DNA from: Halothece sp. PCC 7418
GTDB lineage: Bacteria > Cyanobacteriota > Cyanobacteriia > Cyanobacteriales > Rubidibacteraceae
DNA length: 64,000 nt
Assembly (NCBI RefSeq): GCF_000317635.1
Contig: NC_019779.1
Location: 2,418,001-2,482,000, forward strand
Reading direction: 5' to 3'
Position numbers and translations under genes: made by a program. Of the stretch, positions 9,457 to 18,618 are shown in pieces (position 1 is the first letter of the stretch; each line of letters begins with the position of its first letter). The notes under the pieces are model-generated. The model ran no database searches. It saw only the letters and a program-made list of their open reading frames with translations, and was not told the origin of the DNA.

Positions 9457-10095
9457 TCAGGAAGCAACAACAGAACTAGGAATGAGGCTAACAAAATTGG
9501 CAAGCATTTGTAAGCCAACGTGAGAGGATTTTTCGGGATGGAATTGCACTGCCATAATATTATCTTGCGCGATCGCGCTTGTCACCTTCTGCGTTCCATG
9601 AGTGACCATAGCTGCGCGAACTTTAGGATCAATGGGATCAACATAATAAGAATGGACAAAATACACCATCGGATCAGGGGGTAAGTTTTCCCATAACGGG
9701 TGCTCAGGTTGCGTTAACTCTAAATGATTCCAGCCCATGTGGGGAATGGTTAAATCGGGTTCCGGTTGAAATAAACGAACGGTTCCAGGGATAATTCCTA
9801 AGCCTTCTTCCACCCCTTCCTCGGAATTGTCAAATAAGACTTGTAAGCCCAAACAAATGCCGAGAAAGGGCTTTCCTTGCGCGATCGCGCTTTTAATGGG
9901 GTCAATTAACTCTCGTTCCCGTAAATGCTTAATCGCGGGGTCAAATGCACCGTCACCTGGAATCACCACCGCATCCGCATCTGCAATCACCTGCGGGGAA
10001 TCAGTAATCTTCACCGTTGCGCCGACTTTTTGCAATCCCTTTTCCGCCGAGTGCAAATTTCCCATATCATAATCAATTAGCGCGATTAATGGCAT
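9457..10095 (-). CDS. hisH: Imidazole glycerol phosphate synthase, glutaminase subunit HisH
   Basis: A 212-residue class I glutamine amidotransferase. It releases ammonia from glutamine for HisF, which makes IGP and AICAR in histidine synthesis. The start IALIDYDMGNLHSAEKGL is typical. The catalytic Cys sits in PFLGICLGLQVLFDNSE, and the His-x-x-Glu pair in VQFHPEKSSHVG. Length is normal. hisF is not adjacent, consistent with dispersed his genes in cyanobacteria. It is divergently arranged with the DUF3370 gene, 25 bp apart, and the pair sits inside a long inverted repeat. Confidence 0.95.
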   Translation of the reverse strand: MPLIALIDYDMGNLHSAEKGLQKVGATVKITDSPQVIADADAVVIPGDGAFDPAIKHLRERELIDPIKSAIAQGKPFLGICLGLQVLFDNSEEGVEEGLGIIPGTVRLFQPEPDLTIPHMGWNHLELTQPEHPLWENLPPDPMVYFVHSYYVDPIDPKVRAAMVTHGTQKVTSAIAQDNIMAVQFHPEKSSHVGLQMLANFVSLIPSSVVAS

Positions 10096-10120
10096 TTTTT
10101 ATTGTTCCTCCTCAATCAAG

Positions 10121-11461
10121 ATGAGTTTTTTCTTTTCTCTACTGACATCAACACAACTCTTATTATCCTCTCTAGGGGAGGTAGCACAGCAACAACAGCT
10201 TGCACAACAAACGGTTAAGCCCCTCCCTGGAGAATTAAATCAAATTCCCGTTTTTAATAGTAACAGCCCTGAATTAATCGAAAGCGAAGGGATTTTACTC
10301 TCAACCTTTCCAGGACGCAAGAAGACGTTTCCCAATGCTCATCTCAACTTTCCGCTTACAGGGCGATTTGATATCTTTGCTCATCATGTAGCAAAACCAC
10401 CTACCCCAGGGGATTTACGAACCCTTTACTTAGGAATCTTACTCCATAATCCCAGTCTGGAAACGGTAACAGTTGACATTCTTTCGGGTGCAAGTTATTT
10501 ATCGCAGCCTGATGCACCCTTTATTGATCTCCCTTCTGTTTTAGCCAACCCTGACGGGAATGTTTATGCTGGTCCTGGAAGTCGGGTCATGAATGAACTG
10601 TTGCGCGATCGACATCAAGAAATCTTTCCCCAACAATTAACGATTCCCCCTCAAAGTAGCCGTTTAATCCTCAATCACCCGATCCCAGTTCGTCCCTTTG
10701 ATCCGCCCTTAAATGGACGTTCCACTTATATCCGCCTCAAAAGTAATGGAACAATTTATGCTGCGAGTTTAGCAAAATACGCGCCAAAAACAGCAACAGG
10801 AAAAGAACGTGCGCCCTACCTATCAGAATGGAAAGCAATATTGCAAAATGAAAACTTAGTCACGCCGAGAGATCAAGCCCCAACCCCACCTCAACAACAG
10901 CAAGGAATTATTTATGGACGAGTGGCTGGCGTTTCTGGCGGTAACGAATGGGAAACAACGATCCCTGTTAATCTTCCTTCTCCAGGAAAAGCGATTGCTT
11001 ATGGGATTAGTACCTTAACTGGGGGACGTTTGGGAACAGACCAAGTGCAAACTGCACCGATGTTAGTCCGCTATCCTGATACAGCATATCAAGCTCATGG
11101 GAATTATGGTGTTGAATATGATTTAACCTTTCAATTGCAAAACAGAAGTAATGAGGCGCGAGAGGTCAGTCTAAGTTTTGCGACACCTGTTAAACAAGAT
11201 CAATTAAACCCAGACTTGCAATTTTTAGATCCTCCAACTGATCAAGTTTTCTTTCGGGGAACTGTCAAAATTTCTGATCAAGATGAGGAAGGAAACTCAA
11301 AAACTCGTTATTTTCATCTGGTACAAAACCGTGGTGAAAAGGGAGAACCTCTGGTAAAGTTAACCGTACCCCCACAAAGCGAGCGTCAGGTAAAAGTGCA
11401 GTTTCTCTATCCCCCTGATGCGACACCACCTCAAGTTTTAATGATTCGCACTCAGAATTAA
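10121..11461 (+). CDS. DUF3370 family protein
   Basis: A 446-residue protein matching the cyanobacterial DUF3370 family: an N-terminal hydrophobic segment (probable signal peptide or anchor), a Gln-rich spacer, then [19 protein letters not shown] and [20 protein letters not shown]. The body is beta-rich ([36 protein letters not shown]). It is probably exported and faces the periplasm or cell surface. Function is unknown in the family. No cysteine or catalytic motif stands out. Confidence 0.75.
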   Translation: MSFFFSLLTSTQLLLSSLGEVAQQQQLAQQTVKPLPGELNQIPVFNSNSPELIESEGILLSTFPGRKKTFPNAHLNFPLTGRFDIFAHHVAKPPTPGDLRTLYLGILLHNPSLETVTVDILSGASYLSQPDAPFIDLPSVLANPDGNVYAGPGSRVMNELLRDRHQEIFPQQLTIPPQSSRLILNHPIPVRPFDPPLNGRSTYIRLKSNGTIYAASLAKYAPKTATGKERAPYLSEWKAILQNENLVTPRDQAPTPPQQQQGIIYGRVAGVSGGNEWETTIPVNLPSPGKAIAYGISTLTGGRLGTDQVQTAPMLVRYPDTAYQAHGNYGVEYDLTFQLQNRSNEAREVSLSFATPVKQDQLNPDLQFLDPPTDQVFFRGTVKISDQDEEGNSKTRYFHLVQNRGEKGEPLVKLTVPPQSERQVKVQFLYPPDATPPQVLMIRTQN

Positions 11462-11467
11462 GTTCTC

Positions 11468-11529
11468 TAGCGTTTCTTAGTCGGTTGAGGACAGTGACCA
11501 AAGAACAAAGAACAAAGAACAAAGAACAA
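11468..11529. repeat. Inverted copy of the heptamer/arm repeat, abutting anmK
   Basis: About 51 bp are the exact reverse complement of 9376-9426. The four AAAGAAC-type heptamers run directly into the ATG of anmK and occupy the ribosome-binding position. Confidence 0.85.
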
Positions 11530-12669
11530 ATGAAAGTCATTGGTTTAATGAGTGGTACTTCCGTGGATGGCGTAGATGCTGCTTTAGTTGAAATTTCAGG
11601 ACATCGGGAGAATTTAGACGTTACGTTACTTGCAGCCGAAACTTATCCTTATCCCGAATGGCTGCAGAGGGAAATTCTTGCAGTTTGTGCAGGCAAAGCC
11701 TTGACAATGAAAGAGTTTTGTGAATTAGATGACGCGATCGCGCAACAGTTTGCAAAACGCGCCCAACAACTCGAAAAAGATACGGGAACTGCTGCTGATC
11801 TCATTGGTTCTCACGGTCAAACGGTATTTCATCGTCCGCCACAAGACACCCTCGGCTACAGTTTACAACTGGGACGCGGTGCAGTGATCGCTCATCTCAG
11901 CCAACGCCCAACCGTGAGTAACTTTCGGGCTGCGGATATCGCCCAAAATGGACAGGGTGCGCCATTAGTTCCGAAAGTGGATGCGTGTTTACTCTCTCAT
12001 CCCAGTCAGACGCGCTGTGTACAGAATATTGGCGGGATTAGCAATGTCACCTATCTTCCCCCTCGCTCTCAACCCGACTGGGACAATAAAATTGTCGGTT
12101 GGGATAATGGGCCAGGGAATAGCTTATTAGATTTAGCAGTGCAATGTCTCACAGGGGGAGAACAATACTATGATGAGAATGGACAATGGGCTGCTCAAGG
12201 AACGCCGAACTTAAAATTGCTGGAAAACTGGCTAGAAACAGACTTTTTTCAGCAACCGCCCCCCAAATCAACGGGACGGGAGTTATTCGGCGCAGATTAC
12301 TTTGAGCGGGTGTGGAAACAAGCTCAAGATTATGATTTATCTCCTGCGGATTTGTTGGCGAGCTTAACGGAATTAACCGTCAGCGCGATCGCGCAAGATT
12401 ATCAACGGTTTCTCCCCCAACTTCCTGAAACCATCCTCTTGTGTGGAGGCGGAAGTCGCAACCACTATCTGAAACAGCGACTACAACAAACGTTTCCTGA
12501 AGTTGAAGTCACCACAACCGATGCAGTTGGTTTAGATAGTCACGCCAAAGAAGCGATCGCCTTTGCGGTCTTAGCTTACTGGCGTTACTGGGATCAGTTC
12601 CCCAGCAATCTTCCCCAAGTTACAGGGGCGAAAAAATCCGTTCTTTTAGGCGAAATTGCGCCACCTTAG
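11530..12669 (+). CDS. anmK: Anhydro-N-acetylmuramic acid kinase AnmK
   Basis: A 379-residue kinase. It phosphorylates and opens 1,6-anhydro-MurNAc from peptidoglycan turnover to give MurNAc-6-phosphate. The diagnostic N-terminal loop is [23 protein letters not shown] and sugar-binding blocks are [32 protein letters not shown] and [13 protein letters not shown], and a late GGGSRN turn follows. I start at MKVIGL rather than at an in-frame ATG 15 codons upstream, because those codons only translate the repeat. No purine-rich ribosome site precedes this start other than the repeat itself. Confidence 0.92.
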   Translation: MKVIGLMSGTSVDGVDAALVEISGHRENLDVTLLAAETYPYPEWLQREILAVCAGKALTMKEFCELDDAIAQQFAKRAQQLEKDTGTAADLIGSHGQTVFHRPPQDTLGYSLQLGRGAVIAHLSQRPTVSNFRAADIAQNGQGAPLVPKVDACLLSHPSQTRCVQNIGGISNVTYLPPRSQPDWDNKIVGWDNGPGNSLLDLAVQCLTGGEQYYDENGQWAAQGTPNLKLLENWLETDFFQQPPPKSTGRELFGADYFERVWKQAQDYDLSPADLLASLTELTVSAIAQDYQRFLPQLPETILLCGGGSRNHYLKQRLQQTFPEVEVTTTDAVGLDSHAKEAIAFAVLAYWRYWDQFPSNLPQVTGAKKSVLLGEIAPP

Positions 12670-12758
12670 CAATCTGACTCAGCAGGAAGGCAAAAAACTG
12701 TTAAAGTAGGACTAAAGAATACTTTTTATTTAGAAAACTATCAATAGTAACTGAGATT

Positions 12759-13121
12759 ATGTTATTCAAATCAACCACTCGTCACGTTCGGATCTACACC
12801 GCAGAAATTCAAGAAAACGAGTTAGTAGAAAGTAACAATGTCCTGACGCTTGATGTTGATCCAGATAATGAATTTAACTGGACCGAAGAAACATTAAATC
12901 AAGTGTATCGTAAATTTGACGAACTGGTAGAATCCCACAGTGGCGAAGACTTAACCGAGTATAATCTTCGTCATATTGGCTCAGATCTCGAACATTTCAT
13001 TCGTCATCTCTTGGTCAGTGGAGAAATTAGCTATAACCTAAATAGTCGTGTTCTCAACTACAGTATGGGCGTTCCGAAAGTGGAAACGCCAGATTCTGAG
13101 GAAAAATATAAAATTAAATAA
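12759..13121 (+). CDS. ndhM: NAD(P)H-quinone oxidoreductase subunit M
   Basis: A 120-residue subunit of the NDH-1 complex specific to cyanobacteria and chloroplasts, on the cytoplasmic side of the thylakoid membrane. It works with the ferredoxin-dependent enzyme in cyclic electron flow and respiration. Characteristic stretches are LFKSTTRHVRIYTAEIQENE, LTLDVDPDNEFNWTEETL and YNLRHIGSDLEHFIRHLL. It is full length and transcribed alone between anmK and a phosphatase gene. Confidence 0.95.
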   Translation: MLFKSTTRHVRIYTAEIQENELVESNNVLTLDVDPDNEFNWTEETLNQVYRKFDELVESHSGEDLTEYNLRHIGSDLEHFIRHLLVSGEISYNLNSRVLNYSMGVPKVETPDSEEKYKIK

Positions 13122-13189
13122 ATCGACCAACCCCCGCTCTTCCTCTCTCCCGTCCAGTTTTCTTCTCATGGCATCGGAAAGTTTAATTG

Positions 13190-15052
13190 ATGGACGAAGC
13201 TCAAAAAATTCTGCGTTGTTCGCTGAAGTATTGTCAAACCCCTAATTCCCTCAGCAGCCAGTTTTGCTCTCGCTGCGAAAGTCCCCTGATCCAACGCTAT
13301 CTTTGGGTGGTGGGAACCCGTCTTGCACCAGCACAAATTCAGCAACTGATTGGTCAGCGCTATTTGGTCATCAGTGAGAAATTAGTCTTAGATACTCAGC
13401 CTGGGATTCCCCCCTATTTTCCAGAACGGATTCCACCTTGGCTGAAACCTTATTTAAGACTCAGTCCTTATCGCCTCCATATTCCGAAACTTTATGGACA
13501 AATACCAAGAGAAGACCCCACCCCTGATCACGACACGAAACCAGAACAGGGGAGTGAATCTGAGGTGTGGCTACTGGAATATGAAAACTTTTCTTCTTCG
13601 GTGCAAGAGAAGTTCGCTAAGGGAGAATTTCTACCCACCCTTGAAATAGCATGGTCATCCGCTTCTGGGATACGTCAGTTGAACTGGCTGTTGCAAATCA
13701 GTCAATTGTGGCAACCGATGGCAGCGCAAGGAGTGGTCAAAACCTTGCTGAGTCCTGAGTTACTGCGGGTGAATGGTTCTGTGGTGCAGCTACAAGAACT
13801 AGAAGCCGATCGCGCAACTGTAACTCTCAAAGATCTTGGAAAAATGTGGTCAAATTGGATCGCAGATGCGGATCAGACGATTGAGTCGTTCTTGCAAGAC
13901 ACTTGTCACCGTTTGCAAAAAGGAGAGTTAGACAACAGTGAAACTTTAACGGATTTACTGGAAGAAGGGTTAAGAGAAACCGCGCGATCGCAGCCGATTC
14001 ACTATCAAATTGCGACCACAACCGATTCGGGTCCCAGTCGTTCCCACAACGAAGATGCTTACTATCAAAAAGAAGAAACCTGTGAGTTTCCTCCCACTCA
14101 AAAAGCGCTAGCCATTGTTTGCGATGGGGTGGGAGGACATCAAGGGGGGGAAGTGGCTTCCCAATTAGCGATCGAGCACCTGCGCCAAGAATTCCAAAAT
14201 CTGCCAGAACTGTCTCCGAAACGGGAAGTGGTAACCGAACAGATTGAAAAAGCGATCAGCAAGGTCAACGATATCATTTGCGACCAAAATGATGTGGAAA
14301 ATCGCAAAGCCCAAGAACGCATGGGAACCACTTTGGTCATGGCGTTAGGGCATAATCATGAAATGTATGTTACTCATGTCGGAGATTCCAGAGTCTATTG
14401 GATTACTACTTCTGGTTGTTATCAGTTGACTCTTGATGATGATCTTGCCTCGCGTCAAACCCGTTTAGGTCATTTGTTATATCGCGAGGCTTTACAACAA
14501 CCTGCAGCAGGAAGTTTAATTCAGGCGTTGGGGATGAGTTCTTCTAAACTCCTCCATCCGACGACGCAACGTTTAGTTCTTGATGAAGATTGTGTTTTTC
14601 TCCTTTGTTCTGATGGACTCAGTGATAATGGCTTAGTTGAACAATATTGGGAAGTGGAAATTTTGCCAGTATTAGAGGCAGACAAAGATTTGGATACAGT
14701 CGCCCAACGACTGGTTGCATTAGCCAATAACTTGAATGGGCATGATAATGTTACGGTGTCTTTGCTCCAATGTTCCCTCTCGGAACTGCAAGATCACGGA
14801 GCGTTAACCCTTAATCTGGCTGAAGTAACCCAGATTCAAACGAGCAAGGAAAAGGGCTCAACCCTGGCATCCCCCACAAACAAACGACAGCAAGGGGTGA
14901 TGTTGCTGTTATTAATTTTAGCTTTGGTCATGGGTGGCATGGGAATGGCATATTGGTTATTCCCCGAGGTGCGACAATCTTTAGATCAATTTCAGGAACA
15001 GTTGAGATCGAAACCCATGCGCGATCCCTCTGATTTGCCCTCTCCTGATTAA
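13190..15052 (+). CDS. PP2C-type Ser/Thr phosphatase with zinc-ribbon N-terminus and C-terminal anchor
   Basis: A 620-residue protein; I prefer the ATG at 13190 over the TTG one codon earlier. Residues about 10-30 hold a four-Cys ribbon (CSLKYCQTPN ... FCSRCESP). Residues about 60-260 are a pseudokinase-like or unknown region. The PP2C catalytic domain runs from about 270 to 525 with all metal motifs: DSGPSRSHNEDAYYQ, VCDGVGGHQGGEVAS, VTHVGDSRVYWI, CSDGLSDNG and HDNVTVSLL. A single transmembrane helix near 560-580 (QGVMLLLLILALVMGGMGMA) anchors the C-terminus. It should reverse Ser/Thr phosphorylation by membrane-associated Hanks kinases. Partner kinase not in the window. Confidence 0.9.
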   Translation: MDEAQKILRCSLKYCQTPNSLSSQFCSRCESPLIQRYLWVVGTRLAPAQIQQLIGQRYLVISEKLVLDTQPGIPPYFPERIPPWLKPYLRLSPYRLHIPKLYGQIPREDPTPDHDTKPEQGSESEVWLLEYENFSSSVQEKFAKGEFLPTLEIAWSSASGIRQLNWLLQISQLWQPMAAQGVVKTLLSPELLRVNGSVVQLQELEADRATVTLKDLGKMWSNWIADADQTIESFLQDTCHRLQKGELDNSETLTDLLEEGLRETARSQPIHYQIATTTDSGPSRSHNEDAYYQKEETCEFPPTQKALAIVCDGVGGHQGGEVASQLAIEHLRQEFQNLPELSPKREVVTEQIEKAISKVNDIICDQNDVENRKAQERMGTTLVMALGHNHEMYVTHVGDSRVYWITTSGCYQLTLDDDLASRQTRLGHLLYREALQQPAAGSLIQALGMSSSKLLHPTTQRLVLDEDCVFLLCSDGLSDNGLVEQYWEVEILPVLEADKDLDTVAQRLVALANNLNGHDNVTVSLLQCSLSELQDHGALTLNLAEVTQIQTSKEKGSTLASPTNKRQQGVMLLLLILALVMGGMGMAYWLFPEVRQSLDQFQEQLRSKPMRDPSDLPSPD

Positions 15053-15068
15053 TGAGTCTGTTAAGGTC

Positions 15069-15115
15069 GGTGATTGTTATTTGGTCACTGCTCACTGCTC
15101 ACTGGTAACTGCTTT
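15069..15115. repeat. Degenerate GGTCACTG/CTCACTG repeat
   Basis: Short tandem CACTG-containing units between the PP2C gene and ndbB, of the same style as the segments that accompany the heptamers at 9390 and 21250. It creates a false N-terminal extension in the ndbB frame. Confidence 0.5.
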
Positions 15116-15164
15116 CGAGAACGTTACAATTGGTGCAAACGGGTCTGTCAGCATCAAAAAAGAA

Positions 15165-16361
15165 ATGAGTGAATCGAAACACCGCATCTGTATTTTAGGG
15201 GGGGGATTTGGTGGCTTGTACACCGCCTTACGCCTCAGCCAACTTCCTTGGGATCACCACGGTGTTCCAGAAATTACTTTAGTCGATCAGCGCGATCGAT
15301 TTTTATTTACGCCACTTCTTTATGAATTACTCACCGATGAGTTGCAAACTTGGGAAATTGCTCCGCCCTTTTCAGAAATTTTAGCGGATACGAGTATTGA
15401 GTTTGTGCAAGGTACGGTTACGGATCTTAATGTTAAGAGGCAACAAGTTCAAATTGCCGATCAGCCCTCGCTTAATTATGACTCGTTAGTATTGGCAATG
15501 GGGGGAAAAACGCCCATGGAAATGGTGCCTGGGGCGCAAGAATTTGCTTTTCCCTTTCATAGCTTAAAAGATGCTTATCAACTAGAGGAAAAACTGCGGA
15601 GTCTCGAAAACAGCGATCGCGAGAAAATTCGGATTGCGATTGTTGGTGGGGGCTACAGTGGCGTAGAATTAGCCTGTAAATTGCGCGATCGCGTGGGGGA
15701 TCGAGGTCGGATTCGGATTATTGAACGGGGAGAACTGATTCTGAAAACTTCCCCTGATTTTAACCGCGAGACCGCCCGCAAAGCCCTTGTGGATCGTGAC
15801 GTTTGGATGGATACGGAAACCAGTGTCGAACGCATAACTGCCGATGAAATCACCTTACTATATAAAGGTCAAAGTGACACCATACCAGTTGATATTGTTG
15901 CTTGGACAGTGGGAACAACTGTTCCAGAATTAGTAAAAAATTTAGATCTCCCTCACCATGAAACGGGTAAGATAAAAGTAGAGCCAACGCTGCAAGTAGA
16001 AGGACATCCTGCAATTTTTGCCTTAGGGGATCTTGCCTTTTGTCAAGATGGAAGCGGGAAAGTTGTTCCAGCAACGGCACAAGTGGCGTTTCAACAGTCC
16101 GATTACTGTGCTTGGAATCTTTGGGCTACTCTGACGGGTCGTCCTTTGCTTCCTTTCAAATATTACAATCTTGGTGAAATGCTTGTGCTGGGAACAGACA
16201 ATGCAAGTTTAACTTCCCAAGGGGTCAAGTTAGATGGAATAGTCGCTTATTTAGCCCGTCGTCTGGCTTATCTCTCGCGGATGCCGACACCAGAACATCA
16301 GTTAACGGTTGGCTCAAATTGGATTACACAACCACTCTCTAGGCTATTATCGAACGTTTAG
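15165..16361 (+). CDS. ndbB: Type II NAD(P)H dehydrogenase, NdbB-like (demethylphylloquinone reductase)
   Basis: A 398-residue two-dinucleotide-fold flavoprotein. The first Rossmann motif is ICILGGGFGGLYTALRL, which binds FAD; the second is IRIAIVGGGYSGVELACKL, which binds NAD(P)H. VDIVAWTVGTTVPEL and IFALGDLAFCQDGSG complete the FAD domain. From memory the nearest relative is Synechocystis NdbB, which reduces demethylphylloquinone before its last methylation. The start MSESKHR is chosen because the upstream 28 codons are repeat-derived. The HAD gene begins one base after its stop, so the two are likely cotranscribed. Confidence 0.8.
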   Translation: MSESKHRICILGGGFGGLYTALRLSQLPWDHHGVPEITLVDQRDRFLFTPLLYELLTDELQTWEIAPPFSEILADTSIEFVQGTVTDLNVKRQQVQIADQPSLNYDSLVLAMGGKTPMEMVPGAQEFAFPFHSLKDAYQLEEKLRSLENSDREKIRIAIVGGGYSGVELACKLRDRVGDRGRIRIIERGELILKTSPDFNRETARKALVDRDVWMDTETSVERITADEITLLYKGQSDTIPVDIVAWTVGTTVPELVKNLDLPHHETGKIKVEPTLQVEGHPAIFALGDLAFCQDGSGKVVPATAQVAFQQSDYCAWNLWATLTGRPLLPFKYYNLGEMLVLGTDNASLTSQGVKLDGIVAYLARRLAYLSRMPTPEHQLTVGSNWITQPLSRLLSNV

Positions 16362-16362
16362 T

Positions 16363-17022
16363 ATGTCAAAACCAGAGGTTATTTTTCTCGACGCGGTGGG
16401 AACATTATTTGGGGTCAAAGGAAGTGTGGGCGAAGTCTATAGCGCGATCGCGCGGAGTTTTGGCGTTCTCGCTTCCCCACAAGCCCTCGATACGGCTTTT
16501 GATCCAGTGTTTAAAAGTGCCCCGCCACCCGCGTTTCCCGATGTTTCCGCTTCTGATCTGCCAAAAGCAGAGTTTCAATGGTGGCGCGATATAACTTATC
16601 AAACATTTCAAGAAGTCGGTGTCGTCCATAAGTTTTTGGATTTCGACATTTTTTTTACCCGTCTCTATAATCATTTTGCAACCGCGAATCCATGGGAGTT
16701 ATATTCGGATGTGATTCCCTGTTTACAACATTGGCGCGATCAAGGAATTCAACTGGGGGTGATTTCTAATTTTGATTCCCGTCTCTATCGCGTCTTAAAT
16801 GCCCTTGATCTGAAGCGTTTTTTCACGACAATCACCATTTCTTCAGAAGTGGGGGCTGCTAAACCCGATCCGAAAATCTTCCAAAGCGCGATCGCGCAAT
16901 ATCACGTTTCACCTGAACAAACGTGGCATATTGGGGATAGTCGTCGGGAAGATTATGAAGCTGCAAAAGCACTGGGAATGCACGGATTTTTATTGAAACG
17001 CAAAAGTTTGGTTCTTAAATAA
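16363..17022 (+). CDS. HAD superfamily hydrolase (HDHD3-like)
   Basis: A 219-residue HAD-IA phosphatase. Motif I is IFLDAVGTLFG; in the usual DxDGT, the second Asp is replaced by Val, as seen in HDHD3-type proteins. Motif II is LGVISNFDSR, motif III the AAKPDPKIF lysine, and motif IV GDSRREDYEAAKALG. A helical cap occupies residues about 20-110. It starts one base after the ndbB stop and ends 8 bases inside the convergent NicO gene. Substrate unknown; a small phosphate ester is likely. Confidence 0.8.
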   Translation: MSKPEVIFLDAVGTLFGVKGSVGEVYSAIARSFGVLASPQALDTAFDPVFKSAPPPAFPDVSASDLPKAEFQWWRDITYQTFQEVGVVHKFLDFDIFFTRLYNHFATANPWELYSDVIPCLQHWRDQGIQLGVISNFDSRLYRVLNALDLKRFFTTITISSEVGAAKPDPKIFQSAIAQYHVSPEQTWHIGDSRREDYEAAKALGMHGFLLKRKSLVLK

Positions 17023-18304
17023 GCGTCCACACTGCATTTCCTGTAATCATTATCCCAATCAAAGTAATCGCGATCGCGCCGAGAATTGGCAGTTTTTGTA
17101 ACCCGATTTCGGCTTGAGGCAACTTTTGGAATTGTGTTTTTCCGTAAATAAATAAAGCCCCTAAACTAATTAAAGTAACGGCTAAGCCAATACTAAAGAC
17201 TAAAACTAACATCAAGCCATAGCCAATTTTTCCCAGCGCGATCGTGCTTAATAATAACACTAATGCAGCAGGACAAGGGACTAATCCCCCAGAGATTCCT
17301 AAAGCAAAAATATCTCGCCAAGAAGCAGATGTAGCTTCATGATGATGATGGTGATGATGGTGATGATGATGGTGATGTTTAGATTGGGGTAATCTTTTAC
17401 GAATTAAATTTAAACCAATCGTGAAAATAATGACTCCAGAAACTAAACTTAACCAAGGGGATAATTGTTCGGGTAAAATATATTGAGAAGCAAACCAAGC
17501 CATTAAACCAAACACAAAAACACCGATGGTATGAGTGATGGTTGTGGTTAATCCTAAGACCACGGCTTGTTTGAAAGTGGCTTTTGTTCCCGCTAAATAA
17601 GCACTAATCATGGTTTTACCATGTCCAGGAGAAAGAGCATGAAATCCCCCCCAAATCAAAGCCCCAAATATGGCAATGAGTCCCCCTTGTGCGCCTTGAA
17701 AAAAGGGTAAAGCGATCCCATTATTTTGAAAATTTAGAGCAAGGGTGAACTGTTTATTCGTCGCATTAAAAATATGCGTTTTTATATGATCTCCCCAACG
17801 AATCGTCGCGAGACAGTGGGCTGTGGGGAGACTTGGTAATCCCATTCCTAAGTTAGTGGGAAAGAGATTATATTTAATCTTAAGTTTTTCGAGAGACTCT
17901 CTCCAAGTATAATTCAAATTGAGAGTGGTATGAGTTTCGGTTGTAATTTCTGAACTAGAAGGAACAACTAATTCAGCATTAGGTGCAACAGTGAGCGTTC
18001 CTAGAGTATCATTTTGATTCAATAATTGAACGCGATCGCGCAAAAAAGTTTCTAAATCAGTTTCATTGTTTCTAACTTCTTCCGCTTCAATTTTGCCATT
18101 ATTATTCTCATCAGCAAAGCGAATAAAATCAATGGGTAAGGTAAACTGAATCACCGCTTGTTGGCTTGAAATCTTAATATTAGCGAGAGATAAATCATTG
18201 ATATGGGCGACTGTTTTGGCGGGAAAAATAACAGACATCAACAAAGTTAAGATAACCCCCAAACATCCCCAAATGAACCATTGAAATCGTTTCATTTTTC
18301 TCAT
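17015..18304 (-). CDS. NicO-family nickel/cobalt exporter with polyhistidine loop
   Basis: A 429-residue membrane protein. The N-terminus has a signal/anchor and a periplasmic domain of about 180 residues with an EF-hand-like loop (DENNNGKIEAEEV). Then come six hydrophobic helices of the NicO/RcnA type. The hallmark FHALSPGHGKTMISAYLAGT lies in the first helices. A run of 13 His (residues about 322-334) sits in the loop before the motif ISGGLVPCPAALVLL. It should move Ni2+ or Co2+ across the inner membrane, with the His loop binding metal. Export is more likely than uptake given the RcnA-like motifs. It overlaps the HAD gene by 8 bp, tail to tail. Confidence 0.8.
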   Translation of the reverse strand: MRKMKRFQWFIWGCLGVILTLLMSVIFPAKTVAHINDLSLANIKISSQQAVIQFTLPIDFIRFADENNNGKIEAEEVRNNETDLETFLRDRVQLLNQNDTLGTLTVAPNAELVVPSSSEITTETHTTLNLNYTWRESLEKLKIKYNLFPTNLGMGLPSLPTAHCLATIRWGDHIKTHIFNATNKQFTLALNFQNNGIALPFFQGAQGGLIAIFGALIWGGFHALSPGHGKTMISAYLAGTKATFKQAVVLGLTTTITHTIGVFVFGLMAWFASQYILPEQLSPWLSLVSGVIIFTIGLNLIRKRLPQSKHHHHHHHHHHHHHEATSASWRDIFALGISGGLVPCPAALVLLLSTIALGKIGYGLMLVLVFSIGLAVTLISLGALFIYGKTQFQKLPQAEIGLQKLPILGAIAITLIGIMITGNAVWTLI

Positions 18305-18468
18305 TTTTTAATCTATCAAGCGTACATCAATTATACATTTTCGCTAGAGTCAAGCACTCGCTCACCCCAATCAATTTGAGATAACACAGAGTTTTTCCAC
18401 TTCTTGAATGTCACTTGAGATTTCAGAGATTGTATAATAATTAATTATCATTTTTGTTAAACTGCAAC

Positions 18469-18581
18469 TATAGCAATATGATCTCATTACTAGCTCAACA
18501 TTACGATCCCCCTTACTAAGGGGGGAATTAAAGGGGGAATCCCAACTAAAAATTTATAACTGATTTAGGATTGCTCTAGTA
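18469..18581. mobile_element. Possible MITE-like element
   Basis: About 113 bp bounded by TATAGCAAT and the imperfect inverse ATTGCTCTA, enclosing a C-run/G-run palindrome (GATCCCCCTTACTAAGGGGG). Its size, TA ends and lack of coding fit a small non-autonomous IS630-type element. The rest of 18305-18618 is AT-rich; it includes a palindromic ATAATTAATTAT near 18435 that might be a metal-regulator site for the NicO gene, but this is weak. Confidence 0.35.
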
Positions 18582-18618
18582 ACTTAATCATAACTGATAA
18601 TTCGAGAAACAAGAATTG

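Noticed and set aside
9312-9518. N-terminal extension of the barrel protein (also the extensions at 11485 and 15081)
   Set aside because: The extra residues only translate heptamer or CACTG repeats, and the internal ATGs have better starts (signal peptide, family N-terminus).
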